A stretch of 64,000 nt of DNA. Origin: Pseudoflavitalea sp. G-6-1-2. GTDB lineage: Bacteria; Bacteroidota; Bacteroidia; Chitinophagales; Chitinophagaceae. Shown here piece by piece: positions 27,258-35,369 of the stretch (its first letter is position 1; each line of letters begins with the position of its first letter). Position numbers and translations under genes: made by a program. Below the pieces are notes generated by a model that saw only the letters and a list, made by a program, of their open reading frames with translations, had not been told where the DNA came from and ran no database searches. The stretch spans positions 620,001-684,000 of the forward strand of contig NZ_JABBGB010000002.1 of assembly GCF_012927185.1 (NCBI RefSeq). The letters run 5' to 3'.

Positions 27258-27704
27258 ATGTCTTACTCATCGAGGGTATACCGGCAAAGAAATCCCAAAC
27301 CAAAGGAAGATTCAAAAGAAGAGGGCTTCTTCTCAAAACAACACGAGAAGAAAGCAAACCAGAAAAACGCCTTCTTTCAGCAACGCGCTTCGGCTGCTGC
27401 TCAAAGCTCTTCCGTACAACGCAAAAAGATCAGCAACATACAGAAACTGGCCACCCCGAAGGAAGATGAAAAAACCGGAACCAACGATGAACGGATGAAG
27501 CGCGATAAGGACATACAGGAGAAAACCATCCAGACCATGTGCGACAGCGGAGCAAAGAAAGACGAGACCGCAGATAAACCAGTGCAGAAAAAAGAAGAAG
27601 GTAAAGAGGAAAAGAAAGTGCAGAAAAAAGAGGAAGGTGCGGAGAAAGAGAAACCGGTACAGAAAAAAGACGAACCCAAAAAAGAAGAGAACAAATCAAA
27701 ATAG
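27258..27704 (+). CDS. Small Lys/Glu-rich protein with eCIS-cargo-like N-terminal motifs
   Basis: A 148-aa, low-complexity, highly charged protein with no recognisable fold. Its N-terminal half mirrors the tail of the DUF4157 cargo protein: KEEGFFSKQHEKK and NAFFQQ compare to KKETPFFSKDSEQ and GGFFPQ, then SSVQRKK compares to SSVQAK. The C-terminal 40 residues are three copies of a 13-residue unit around VQKKEEG. There is no DUF4157 domain, no toxin domain and no signal peptide. It lies between ParA and AAA+ genes. A small cargo, loading factor or scaffold is possible; the shared motifs favour some interaction with the same part of the particle. Low complexity makes homology hard to prove. 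Confidence 0.68.
   Translation: MSYSSRVYRQRNPKPKEDSKEEGFFSKQHEKKANQKNAFFQQRASAAAQSSSVQRKKISNIQKLATPKEDEKTGTNDERMKRDKDIQEKTIQTMCDSGAKKDETADKPVQKKEEGKEEKKVQKKEEGAEKEKPVQKKDEPKKEENKSK
27577..27680 (+). repeat. Three in-frame 39-bp repeats (KPVQKKEEGKEEK type)
   Basis: Three consecutive 13-codon units encode KPVQKKEEGKEEK, KVQKKEEGAEKEK and PVQKKDEPKKEEN. All keep VQKK[ED]E. The VQ-[RK]K motif also recurs in the N-terminal tail of the DUF4157 cargo protein. Confidence 0.85.
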
Positions 27705-27728
27705 CCACCAACCATAATATGCCATTCC

Positions 27729-29225
27729 ATGAATGCAGCCAACACAGACAGCAATCAACAAACCGATAACAGCAGATCGCCGGTGGAATTCATCTACCTC
27801 GATCAACTGATCAGATACCGGATAAAAAATTACTTCAGCGAGTCGGATCTTTCAATATCCGCAGAACCCGATATGCCGGAATTCCAGCATTGGCAGCGGG
27901 ATCTGGGCAATTTCATCATCAGGCAACAGCTGAGTAAGGAGTCTGCATTGCTGCTGCTCATCGGTCTTACCCCATATCTCTATCCTGATCTCTTCGATGA
28001 AGCCATCAAAAGCGAACTGCCCTCCAATATCGACGACTTCCCCAAGATCGGTGGCGCCAGAGGCAAGAACTGCCGCTTCTTTTTACCAACAGGAGAAACG
28101 GCCATCTTTTTGATCGCTGCTGATAATTATGAAAAAAGATCTGAAGTAGAAGACCTGTTCGGCGCAGAATATCTTTTTTGGGAGAAGAAAATTCTCTGGC
28201 TGGAAGATATGCAGCATTTCGAACCACCGATGCATGGCAGAATCATTATGTCGCAGGACTATGTTGATTTTCTTACCAGCGGCATTCACAAGTCGCCGCA
28301 ATTCAGCATCAGTTTCCCGGCCAAAAAGATTGCATCGGGAAGTCAGCCCAAACCCGCGCCTGTTGTAACTATGCAGGCAGCTCAGGGAGCGCAGGCTCCG
28401 CCTTCGCCCTGGGAGCAACTCGTGATCAGCGAAGACCTAAAATCACAGATCGACGAAATACGCACGTGGCTCCGATACAACGAAGAACTGCTCGAAACAT
28501 ACGACAGCCATCATAATTTCAGAAAGGGTTTCCGCACGCTCTTCTACGGTCCTCCGGGTACCGGCAAAACTTTTACGGCCAAACTGCTCGGTGATGAGCT
28601 GGCTCGGGACGTCTACAAGATAGATCTGTCGCTGGTTGTATCGAAATATATCGGCGAAACGGAGAAGAACCTCGAAATGCTCTTTGCGCGTGCGGAAGAC
28701 AAAGGCTGGATCTTATTCTTCGACGAGGCCGATGCACTCTTCGGCAAAAGAACCAATGTTCGGGATGCACACGATAAATATGCCAATCAGGAAACCTCTT
28801 ATCTGCTGCAACGCATCGAAGATTACAATGGCCTCATTATTCTGGCCACCAATATGAAGAACAATATCGATGATGCATTTATCCGTCGTTTCAATTCCAT
28901 CCTCAAATTTCCGTTGCCGGATATCGATGAACGCAAGCTTATCTGGACTAAACTCTTTCCGCCCAATGTACGTTTTGTCGTTAGTGCGGATACGGACAAA
29001 CCGGAACCGGTGGATATTCCTGAAAAAGTAAAAGGCACTGAACTGAGTGGTGGCAATATCAACAATATTGTGCACTACGCATGTCTGAAAGCGCTGGAAA
29101 GGAAAAGCAGTTTGGCTGCCAATGCATACTGTCCTGAACCACCAGGGCTAACGGTCTATCTCGAAGATGTGATCAACGGCATCAGAAGGGAACTGATCAA
29201 AGAAGGAAGACCTTTCTCCATGTAG
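27729..29225 (+). CDS. AAA+ ATPase of the eCIS (Afp15/Pvc15-like)
   Basis: A 498-aa protein. The AAA+ core is complete: Walker A GPPGTGKT (residues 274-281), Walker B ILFFDEAD (D332, E333, A334, D335), then a sensor region LATNMKNNIDDAFIRRF with the arginine finger pair, and KFPLPDIDERKLIWTKLFP. The N-terminal 230 residues are a variable domain that could bind cargo or particle. Afp15-type ATPases are the conserved last gene of eCIS loci and assist assembly or cargo loading. The ATG at 27729 lies 24 bases after the previous gene. It ends 10 bases before the stop of the converging SUKH-like gene. Confidence 0.94.
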   Translation: MNAANTDSNQQTDNSRSPVEFIYLDQLIRYRIKNYFSESDLSISAEPDMPEFQHWQRDLGNFIIRQQLSKESALLLLIGLTPYLYPDLFDEAIKSELPSNIDDFPKIGGARGKNCRFFLPTGETAIFLIAADNYEKRSEVEDLFGAEYLFWEKKILWLEDMQHFEPPMHGRIIMSQDYVDFLTSGIHKSPQFSISFPAKKIASGSQPKPAPVVTMQAAQGAQAPPSPWEQLVISEDLKSQIDEIRTWLRYNEELLETYDSHHNFRKGFRTLFYGPPGTGKTFTAKLLGDELARDVYKIDLSLVVSKYIGETEKNLEMLFARAEDKGWILFFDEADALFGKRTNVRDAHDKYANQETSYLLQRIEDYNGLIILATNMKNNIDDAFIRRFNSILKFPLPDIDERKLIWTKLFPPNVRFVVSADTDKPEPVDIPEKVKGTELSGGNINNIVHYACLKALERKSSLAANAYCPEPPGLTVYLEDVINGIRRELIKEGRPFSM

Positions 29226-29235
29226 GGAGAACTTT

Positions 29236-29670
29236 TCAGTTCAACTCAAAATACCATTCCAGAAACTCATTGAAGTTTTTCCACTGGGGCGTGAATTCGC
29301 CCAGCAGAAAACTGCGCAACTCCTTGCCCAGTGTAACTTCTGCCACTTCGCCTGTAATGCGGTTGTAGAAGATGCCTCCTGAACCTTCGAAGCTGTCGAG
29401 CGGCAGGTAATCGCCGGAAATATGCAACAGTTCGTGTGTTCTTTTGAGATCGAGTTTGTATTGTGAGTTGATGCTATGCCAGCAGATATGATACAATTCT
29501 CTTTTGCGGCTGTAAAATGCAGGGCCATCTTCTGCATGAAGATAGAATTCTGCAAGCGGTGAATCGGTGGCTATTCCGAGTTCTTTCAGTACATCGAGAT
29601 AAGGTTTTGTAACTTCTTCAAACCACCATCCTTTTTTCTTGCAATGGGCAATGATCTTTGCTGACAGCAT
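29236..29670 (-). CDS. SMI1/KNR4 (SUKH)-like protein, candidate immunity protein
   Basis: A protein of 144 aa from ATG 29670; an upstream ATG at 29706 would add 12 residues and overlap the preceding gene by 29 bases, so I prefer 29670, which lies 7 bases after that gene's stop. The layout fits SMI1/KNR4: a helical start VTKPYLDVLKELGIATDSPLAEFYLH, a central SGDYLPLDSFEGSGGIFYNRITGEVAEV, and the end GEFTPQWKNFNEFLEWYFEL. Proteins of this family are mainly immunity proteins to contact-dependent or injected toxins. The gene is cotranscribed with the unknown gene upstream and converges on the eCIS ATPase gene with a 10-base gap. Its toxin partner is not visible in the window. Confidence 0.7.
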   Translation of the reverse strand: MLSAKIIAHCKKKGWWFEEVTKPYLDVLKELGIATDSPLAEFYLHAEDGPAFYSRKRELYHICWHSINSQYKLDLKRTHELLHISGDYLPLDSFEGSGGIFYNRITGEVAEVTLGKELRSFLLGEFTPQWKNFNEFLEWYFELN

Positions 29671-29677
29671 ATCGGAT

Positions 29678-30130
29678 CTATTCAAAAGGTTTTGTTTCGT
29701 ACACACCCAAAATCAGTGCGTCAAAATCTCCGGTTTCGAGTTGATGTGTTTCTTCTTTACTGCGCATCCAGGCTTCAATCTGTTCGAGTTCTGCCGGAGG
29801 TTCAACCTCCTTCAAAATCTGTGCCTCAGAAATCTGAAAGGGTGCACCAATCAGCAGAAAAGCGCTTTCCGGTTGCAGCACAGCAGCTGTGCGGCTATCT
29901 ACCGGGCATTCCAGCACAGGTTCATCCTCCTCCAGCAATTCCAGCAATTTACCATTTTCTGTCTCGCGTATGCGGCCCCACAGATCAGTGGCAGAGATGT
30001 AGAAGAATATTTCTCCTTCATAGGCTTTCATCCCAAGATCAGCGAGCACGGGAGATGCAAACATGATGCTATCTGGCACAAACAGAAAAGGGATGTTGCC
30101 GATCAGACCTGTATAACAATATTCGTTCAT
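29678..30130 (-). CDS. Unknown protein upstream of the SUKH-like gene
   Basis: A 150-aa protein that I do not recognise. It starts MNEYCYTGLIGNIPFLFVPDSIMFASPVLADLGMKAYEGEIFFYIS and is acidic overall, with helices and strands mixed and no signal peptide, membrane segment or metal motif. The gene and the SUKH-like gene form a two-gene unit read away from the MutS-type genes, from which a strong terminator separates them. This suggests its own promoter in the 30131-30188 stretch. A possible link to toxin immunity rests only on position. Confidence 0.7.
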   Translation of the reverse strand: MNEYCYTGLIGNIPFLFVPDSIMFASPVLADLGMKAYEGEIFFYISATDLWGRIRETENGKLLELLEEDEPVLECPVDSRTAAVLQPESAFLLIGAPFQISEAQILKEVEPPAELEQIEAWMRSKEETHQLETGDFDALILGVYETKPFE

Positions 30131-30187
30131 CCGGACAATTTAGAAGCTCCGTTGTAAAATACGCAACTATTGCGATTAATTCCCGAT

Positions 30188-30225
30188 GAAAAAATAAAAA
30201 TGGGCATCTCCGAAGAGACACCCAT
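30188..30225 (-). terminator. Rho-independent terminator after the MutS-type gene pair
   Basis: On the minus strand a hairpin with ATGGG/CCCAT and TCTC/GAGA arms around a TTCG tetraloop (bases 30200-30225, with a TG/TG internal mismatch) is followed by a run TTTTTATTTTTT. It lies about 95 bases after the stop of the MutS-type gene at 30319. A weaker inverted repeat CCCTC/GAGGG lies at about 30270-30290 between stop and terminator. Confidence 0.8.
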
Positions 30226-30318
30226 CCGATCCGCGACAGTGCACGGAATATTCAAACTTAACTGAGACAATCCCTCATTAACAGCTTGAGGGCGATTTTC
30301 AAACAAACCACAAATTGT

Positions 30319-31653
30319 TTATGCAGTAATACCGGCACCTTTATCGAGCAGTTCGAGAATGCCTTCATTTCTGATGATCATCATACCCTGACGATCTTCG
30401 GTAATACCGGACTGTAACTTATAAGTGTAGCGTGGTTTCGATCCTTCCATAACCGTAGGCATAAAGAGGAACTGAATATTCGGATATTTCTTCAACGCCT
30501 CTCCCACTTCCGTGATATGCGTGGAAACGATGAATAAACATTCTCTGTATTCCGAAAAACCTTCTGTAACTGCGAGTGTTCCATCGTATGCATCTTTAAC
30601 ATTGGTGCCTTTGAACAGTTCATCGAACATCAGCAGCAACCGCTGTCCGCTGGCAGCCGCTTCAGCAGCGCGTTTCACACGAACTACCTCTGCATAGAAG
30701 TGACTGTAGCCCAAACCGATATTATCCGCCACATTGATGCTGGAATACATGCCTTCGCGCACCGAGAACTCCAGCTTCGTTGCCGCTACCGGAAATCCCA
30801 TATGCGCGAGATACATGCCGATACCAATTGCCTTCATCATGGTAGACTTGCCGGCCATGTTGGCGCCGGTAAGGAACAGCACATTCTGTTTGGTGAACAT
30901 GGAAATATTATTGCTCACAGGGTTGCTGATGCAGGGATGCGCCAATGCCGTTGCCGAAACAGTATTTTCTTTTGCAGGAAGCGCTTTGGCATAACCGAAA
31001 TTCTTTTCACGTGCAACATTGCTCACAGAGATGAAAACATCCACTTCGTAAATGAATTGCAGCAGCTGTTCCATTTTCTGCTGGTATTTTCCTTTTAGCA
31101 GATGCTCGTAATAGGCAATCGTTTTTACAGGGATGGCCTGGTAGATGTCCATATTGCGGAGCCTGTCCAGCGATTTCAGTTGCAGAATTTCTTTTACTTC
31201 CTGCACGCGTGCGGCATAAGGATTTCCGGCCATCGGAACAGATTCGGCAAAGCTGAAACATTTATTGAGCGTAACAATGATGGCCTGCAATCCCTGTATG
31301 CTTTTCTTGTATCGTTCATCGCGTGTGAGACCGGAGAGTAATTTTTTCATGTAGATATTAACCAGTACCAGCCCGGCTTTGCTGCTAACGGAAGTATCCA
31401 GATACTCACGCATCCGGTTCACCTGCTGCACTTCGAACGGGAAGGTTAGTTCAGCCCGCTGAAAGAAACGGAAGATCTCGCTCCGGTTATTGATGGCGTT
31501 CTCATGGGTAAGCGGACTGCGGAACATATCATCCAGCAACTTCTCTCCTCCCCTCGTTTTCACGTGATTGAACAGATGGTATACAGATCCCTGCTTGAAC
31601 TTTCCAAGCAGGTTCAGCTCTTCCAGTGTTTGTTTATCGATGCCAAAATTCAT
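30319..31653 (-). CDS. MutS-family ATPase without mismatch-recognition domain (copy 1)
   Basis: A 444-aa protein with the MutS lever/clamp-like N-terminal half and the MutS domain V ATPase. Visible ATPase motifs are Walker A LTGANMAGKSTMMKAIG (around residue 265), the ABC-like loop SSINVADNIGLGYSHFYAEV, Walker B LLLMFDELFKGTNVKDA and the histidine switch FIVSTHITE. The canonical N-terminal mismatch-binding domain (about 130 aa with FxE) is absent, and there is no Smr nuclease domain. Such short MutS-related proteins occur in Bacteroidota, function unknown. The start is 18 bases after the stop of a paralog, so the two probably form a complex or heterodimer. Confidence 0.9.
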   Translation of the reverse strand: MNFGIDKQTLEELNLLGKFKQGSVYHLFNHVKTRGGEKLLDDMFRSPLTHENAINNRSEIFRFFQRAELTFPFEVQQVNRMREYLDTSVSSKAGLVLVNIYMKKLLSGLTRDERYKKSIQGLQAIIVTLNKCFSFAESVPMAGNPYAARVQEVKEILQLKSLDRLRNMDIYQAIPVKTIAYYEHLLKGKYQQKMEQLLQFIYEVDVFISVSNVAREKNFGYAKALPAKENTVSATALAHPCISNPVSNNISMFTKQNVLFLTGANMAGKSTMMKAIGIGMYLAHMGFPVAATKLEFSVREGMYSSINVADNIGLGYSHFYAEVVRVKRAAEAAASGQRLLLMFDELFKGTNVKDAYDGTLAVTEGFSEYRECLFIVSTHITEVGEALKKYPNIQFLFMPTVMEGSKPRYTYKLQSGITEDRQGMMIIRNEGILELLDKGAGITA

Positions 31654-31671
31654 GGTTGTAGTTGCTTTGTT

Positions 31672-32970
31672 TTACGAAAGTATTTTCTTCCCGTTCTTCA
31701 GTATTTCGAGAATGTTTTCGTTGCGGATGATGATCATACCGTGCCTGTCGTTGGTGATGCCGGCTTCCAGTTTGTAAGTGTACTCAGGTATATGTCCGTT
31801 CATACGTGTTGGCAAAAAGAAGAAACGGATATTGTTCTGTGGTTTCAGATCGTCGCCAGCCTCTACAATGTGAGATGAAATGATGAAAAGGCTTTTCCTG
31901 TTCTTCGCAAATCCATTGATCACACTCACTGTGGCTTCGTGGGCATCTTTCACGTTGGTGCCCCTGAACAATTCATCGAAGAGAATGAAGAAAGATTTGC
32001 CGGTGCTCAGTTCCGTTGCCATCTTCTTTACCCGCTGCACTTCTGCATAGAAATGGCTGGCGCCGATTCCGAGGTTATCCGGCAGGTTGATGGTGGTGTA
32101 AATGCCATCGAGTACAGAGAAACGCATGGACTTTGCTGCTACCGGAAAGCCGGTGTGAGCAATGTAAAGGGCAGTGCTTAATGAACGCAGGAAAGTACTC
32201 TTACCTGCCATGTTTGCGCCGGTGAGAAAAATGATGTTCTGATCAGCATTCATTACTGCATCATTCCCGATGGGCTCTTTCAGTGAAGGATGGAAAACGC
32301 CTTCAATATCCAGCACACACGATCCTTTCTCCAATGCCTGCGGAAATACGAATTTCCTTTCTACGGCAGTTTGTCCCACAGAAATATACACATCGATATG
32401 GTAGATATGATTCAGCATCTTTTCGATCTTATCACTCTCCGTATTTCTGAATAACGCATCGAAAGCAGTAACAGCCGAATAGGATAGTTTTTCTTTCGGG
32501 TTAGATTTCAGAGCCGGCCCAAATGCAGCATGGTCAAGCAATCTGGCTATACTTTCCCTTTCAGCCGAATAAGCGCTGATATTTTTTACTGCTGCATTCT
32601 CGATGAACGATTTGGTGATCCTGATCAGATCCAGCACTGCTGATACACCATTCTGGATTTCCTTTTCACCCAATGCGCCCTGCGTTGTTTTCTGCTGGAG
32701 TGCATCTTTGCTGTTACCGAGATATTTTTCAGCCATATCGAAGGAGGCTGAATCGTATGGAAATTTCAGTGCTGATTTTGCAAACTGTTCAATGATGCTG
32801 CTGCGCGTATTGATAGCTTCTCTCTCACTCAGCGGATGGAGAAAGATCTTTTCGAGCAGGGCTTCTCCTCCGCGGGTATGCGATTGGTTGTAGATGTCGA
32901 AAATGCCGCTGCCATCGCGCTTTCCGAATATCCCCAGATCTTTGATGGTTTGTTCATCCGTTCTTAACAT
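31672..32970 (-). CDS. MutS-family ATPase without mismatch-recognition domain (copy 2)
   Basis: A 432-aa paralog of the next gene, which lies 18 bases downstream. It has the same architecture: N-terminal helical half (start MLRTDEQTIKDLGIFGKRDGSGIFDIYNQSHTRGGEALLEKIFLHPLS), Walker A LTGANMAGKSTFLRSL (near residue 250), TINLPDNLGIGASHFYAEV, Walker B FFILFDELFRGTNVKDA and FIISSHIVEAGD. By eye the two proteins are about a third identical. Two adjacent, diverged MutS-type ATPases suggest a heteromer. A role in DNA structure recognition is inferred from the family; canonical mismatch repair is unlikely because domain I is missing. Confidence 0.9.
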   Translation of the reverse strand: MLRTDEQTIKDLGIFGKRDGSGIFDIYNQSHTRGGEALLEKIFLHPLSEREAINTRSSIIEQFAKSALKFPYDSASFDMAEKYLGNSKDALQQKTTQGALGEKEIQNGVSAVLDLIRITKSFIENAAVKNISAYSAERESIARLLDHAAFGPALKSNPKEKLSYSAVTAFDALFRNTESDKIEKMLNHIYHIDVYISVGQTAVERKFVFPQALEKGSCVLDIEGVFHPSLKEPIGNDAVMNADQNIIFLTGANMAGKSTFLRSLSTALYIAHTGFPVAAKSMRFSVLDGIYTTINLPDNLGIGASHFYAEVQRVKKMATELSTGKSFFILFDELFRGTNVKDAHEATVSVINGFAKNRKSLFIISSHIVEAGDDLKPQNNIRFFFLPTRMNGHIPEYTYKLEAGITNDRHGMIIIRNENILEILKNGKKILS

Positions 32971-33000
32971 GGCTTGTATTTATGATGTCTTGTATTCAGG

Positions 33001-35325
33001 TTATTTGCGTTTTCTTCTGATCAGCAAAATGGTTCCAAAGACGAGCAGTGCGCCGGGCAACAGGTAAACAAAGAATGTTTTCTGGAAGGCTGCGGCTTTG
33101 GAACCGATGCGCATCGCTGTATCCCGGGGTTCAATCTTTGGAAAAAATACCGGAGTGAAGTTGCCGGTAAGCCAGCTGTACATCGGTATTATATATGCGG
33201 CGTTATTAGAAAAACGACGGTTGCTGGCAAAATCAGCATCGGCGCCAACAATGATGCGTTGTTCTTTATTGTTGATCTTTCTGCTGAGCATGGCTGCCAG
33301 CAAAAAGTTTGTATTCTTGAGATCGCCGGCTGCGGAATTCATGGCCGGCAATGTGGAATCGATCACCAGCTCGCCTTGTTTCAGCCATGTTTTATTGTCT
33401 TTGGTGAGCAGCATAGGTCTGATATTGAATCCGCTGTCGCTCGTACAATTCAGCGCTGTTGTACCCTCCCACAAGAACCGATGAAATTCTATTGAGGGAT
33501 AATTTTTCATCTGTTGCAGATATGACCCCAATGATTGGTGCAGGCTGCATCCATCTTCAGTGAGTTTAGGACTTATCTTATCGGGCGTTTCATCCCAGGT
33601 GGGTTGCACCAGTTGACCGTTCATCATCTGCACGCCCAGTTGTTTGAGTACGGGGTTGAGTACATATTGTTTGCCGGGCTCTCCTGTGATAAGCATATTG
33701 CCTCCGCTGTTCACAAACTGCCTGATCTTCCCCTGCACAGTTTCGCTCAAATCCATTTTAGGATCAGCGAGTACCAGCATATCTGCATCTGAGGGAATAT
33801 CATGTGTCCGGAGATTCACTGTATCGATCACAAAACCAATATTCAACATAGCTCCACGGTTTACACGCGTGGTGGTATAGCCGGAATAACTGCGCTCCCC
33901 TTCTTTTGCAAATGCCTGCCGCTCGAGATCGCCGGAAATGAAAACCACTTTCGGCATTTTCTTACCCTGCAATTCCAGCAGCGTAGCCGTCATGTTGGGA
34001 ACGTCGGGCCAGAAGAATTCGTCGCGGTAGGTTCGCAGCAAGAGTGGACGTCCATTGCAGGTGATCTTCATGCAGGTTCTGTAGTTCTCACCTCTGAGAT
34101 CGATGCCGGCATTCAGCTGATCGGGAGATTTGAATTTCCGAATATCCAGATCGTAGGCCACCGCAGTTTCCTCAGCGATCTTCTGCATGCTTTTGCCCTG
34201 CAGGAATTGACTATCCTGTTTTGAATAGATGGCATTGTAATAGAACTCGTATTTGAATTTTATATCAGGCTTGAACCTCAGATAAGGTTCCCAGAAGTTG
34301 TCCATATAATCTGTGTTGCGCGAAATGGGCATACCATGATTCAATCCCTCGCCCAGCAGATTGGTATAGAGCGTTACTTCTATGGTACTGTCTTTAAATG
34401 ATCTCAGTAACTTCTGCATTTTGGCAGGAAGTGTATTCTTCTGCGTAGCGGTAGTATCCCAGTAACCGGTGAGTAAAGGCCTTGAACTGATGTATCCAAT
34501 GGTAAGTGTAATGGCCAGTGTTGCGGCATATCTTCCCAATTTCACAAACCAGGATCTGGCTTCTCTTTCTGCCCGCACCTTAATCAGTGTAAATGCAAGG
34601 AACATAAATGTTACCACTACAAAGTAGATCAGATCTCTTGAGACGATCAATCCGCCCAGCATTTTCCAGGTACGGTTTTGCAGCGAAAGAAAATAAGTAA
34701 GATCTCTCACAAGATCATACTGCTGCCACAGGCCTCCGATGCGGGTAAGGATGAAGATCACCACAAAAGTGCTGAAGGCCGCAATGATCTGATTGTTGCT
34801 GAGTGAGCTCATGAATAAACCGATGGCTGCATAGGAGCATACCAATAGATAGAAGCCCAACAGCGCGGAAAACAACATGCCGTAATCTGCATTTTTGATA
34901 TTGTACAATGCAGTGAATATGAAGATGGCCACAATCACTACCAGCATCAGCAAATAGGTAGCTACTCCAATATATTTGCCCAATATGATCTGTCTGGTTT
35001 TGATGGGAGAAGTAAAAAGCAGTTTGGCAGATCCGCTGTCAAATTCACGCCCCATCAATCCCATGGTAAGCAGCGGGATAAAAATATACAGATTGCGCAT
35101 TACGTGATTGAACAGCGGTACGAACACCTGCCCGGTCAGTGGCAGCGTATCTTTGAAACCCGGACTGTTCTTCCGCATCAACTCCTGATAATCGGCAAAG
35201 TTGGCAATAGCGCCGGAATAGATAGCCCCGCAATGCACCAGAAAAACAATCAGTACAAACCAGGCGATAGGTGAATAGAAGAGATAGCGCAGTTCATTCC
35301 TTGCTATTTTGAATACGATCTTCAT
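33001..35325 (-). CDS. GldF-GldG-type fused ABC permease/auxiliary protein (copy 2)
   Basis: A 774-aa membrane protein. The start ATG at 35325 is chosen because it gives MKIVFKIARNELRYLFYSPIAWF, matching the paralog, whereas an ORF start at 35436 would overlap that gene by 67 bases. The N-terminal about 245 residues are an ABC-2 permease with six predicted helices (GldF-like). The middle (about 290-700) is a large extracytoplasmic domain of the GldG/ABC-type uncharacterised transport family, with TLPAKMQKLLRSFKDSTIEVTLYTNLLG and DADMLVLADPKMDLSE. A C-terminal helix before RRKRK anchors it. In Flavobacterium GldA/F/G is linked to gliding motility, here a family-based suggestion. The stop is followed by the MutS-type genes. 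Confidence 0.87.
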   Translation of the reverse strand: MKIVFKIARNELRYLFYSPIAWFVLIVFLVHCGAIYSGAIANFADYQELMRKNSPGFKDTLPLTGQVFVPLFNHVMRNLYIFIPLLTMGLMGREFDSGSAKLLFTSPIKTRQIILGKYIGVATYLLMLVVIVAIFIFTALYNIKNADYGMLFSALLGFYLLVCSYAAIGLFMSSLSNNQIIAAFSTFVVIFILTRIGGLWQQYDLVRDLTYFLSLQNRTWKMLGGLIVSRDLIYFVVVTFMFLAFTLIKVRAEREARSWFVKLGRYAATLAITLTIGYISSRPLLTGYWDTTATQKNTLPAKMQKLLRSFKDSTIEVTLYTNLLGEGLNHGMPISRNTDYMDNFWEPYLRFKPDIKFKYEFYYNAIYSKQDSQFLQGKSMQKIAEETAVAYDLDIRKFKSPDQLNAGIDLRGENYRTCMKITCNGRPLLLRTYRDEFFWPDVPNMTATLLELQGKKMPKVVFISGDLERQAFAKEGERSYSGYTTTRVNRGAMLNIGFVIDTVNLRTHDIPSDADMLVLADPKMDLSETVQGKIRQFVNSGGNMLITGEPGKQYVLNPVLKQLGVQMMNGQLVQPTWDETPDKISPKLTEDGCSLHQSLGSYLQQMKNYPSIEFHRFLWEGTTALNCTSDSGFNIRPMLLTKDNKTWLKQGELVIDSTLPAMNSAAGDLKNTNFLLAAMLSRKINNKEQRIIVGADADFASNRRFSNNAAYIIPMYSWLTGNFTPVFFPKIEPRDTAMRIGSKAAAFQKTFFVYLLPGALLVFGTILLIRRKRK

Positions 35326-35369
35326 TTGACATATTTTGTTGTTGGCTGATGCAATGCATGCAGCTACTG

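Noticed and set aside
27577-27680. CRISPR-like or regulatory DNA repeats
   Set aside because: The repeats are in frame, encode VQKKEEG units and have no spacers.
29639-30157. 172-aa plus-strand reading frame
   Set aside because: It lies antisense to two minus-strand genes with better structure, and its product has no family features.
30319-32970. Canonical mismatch-repair MutS
   Set aside because: Both proteins are half the usual length and lack the mismatch-recognition domain and connector.
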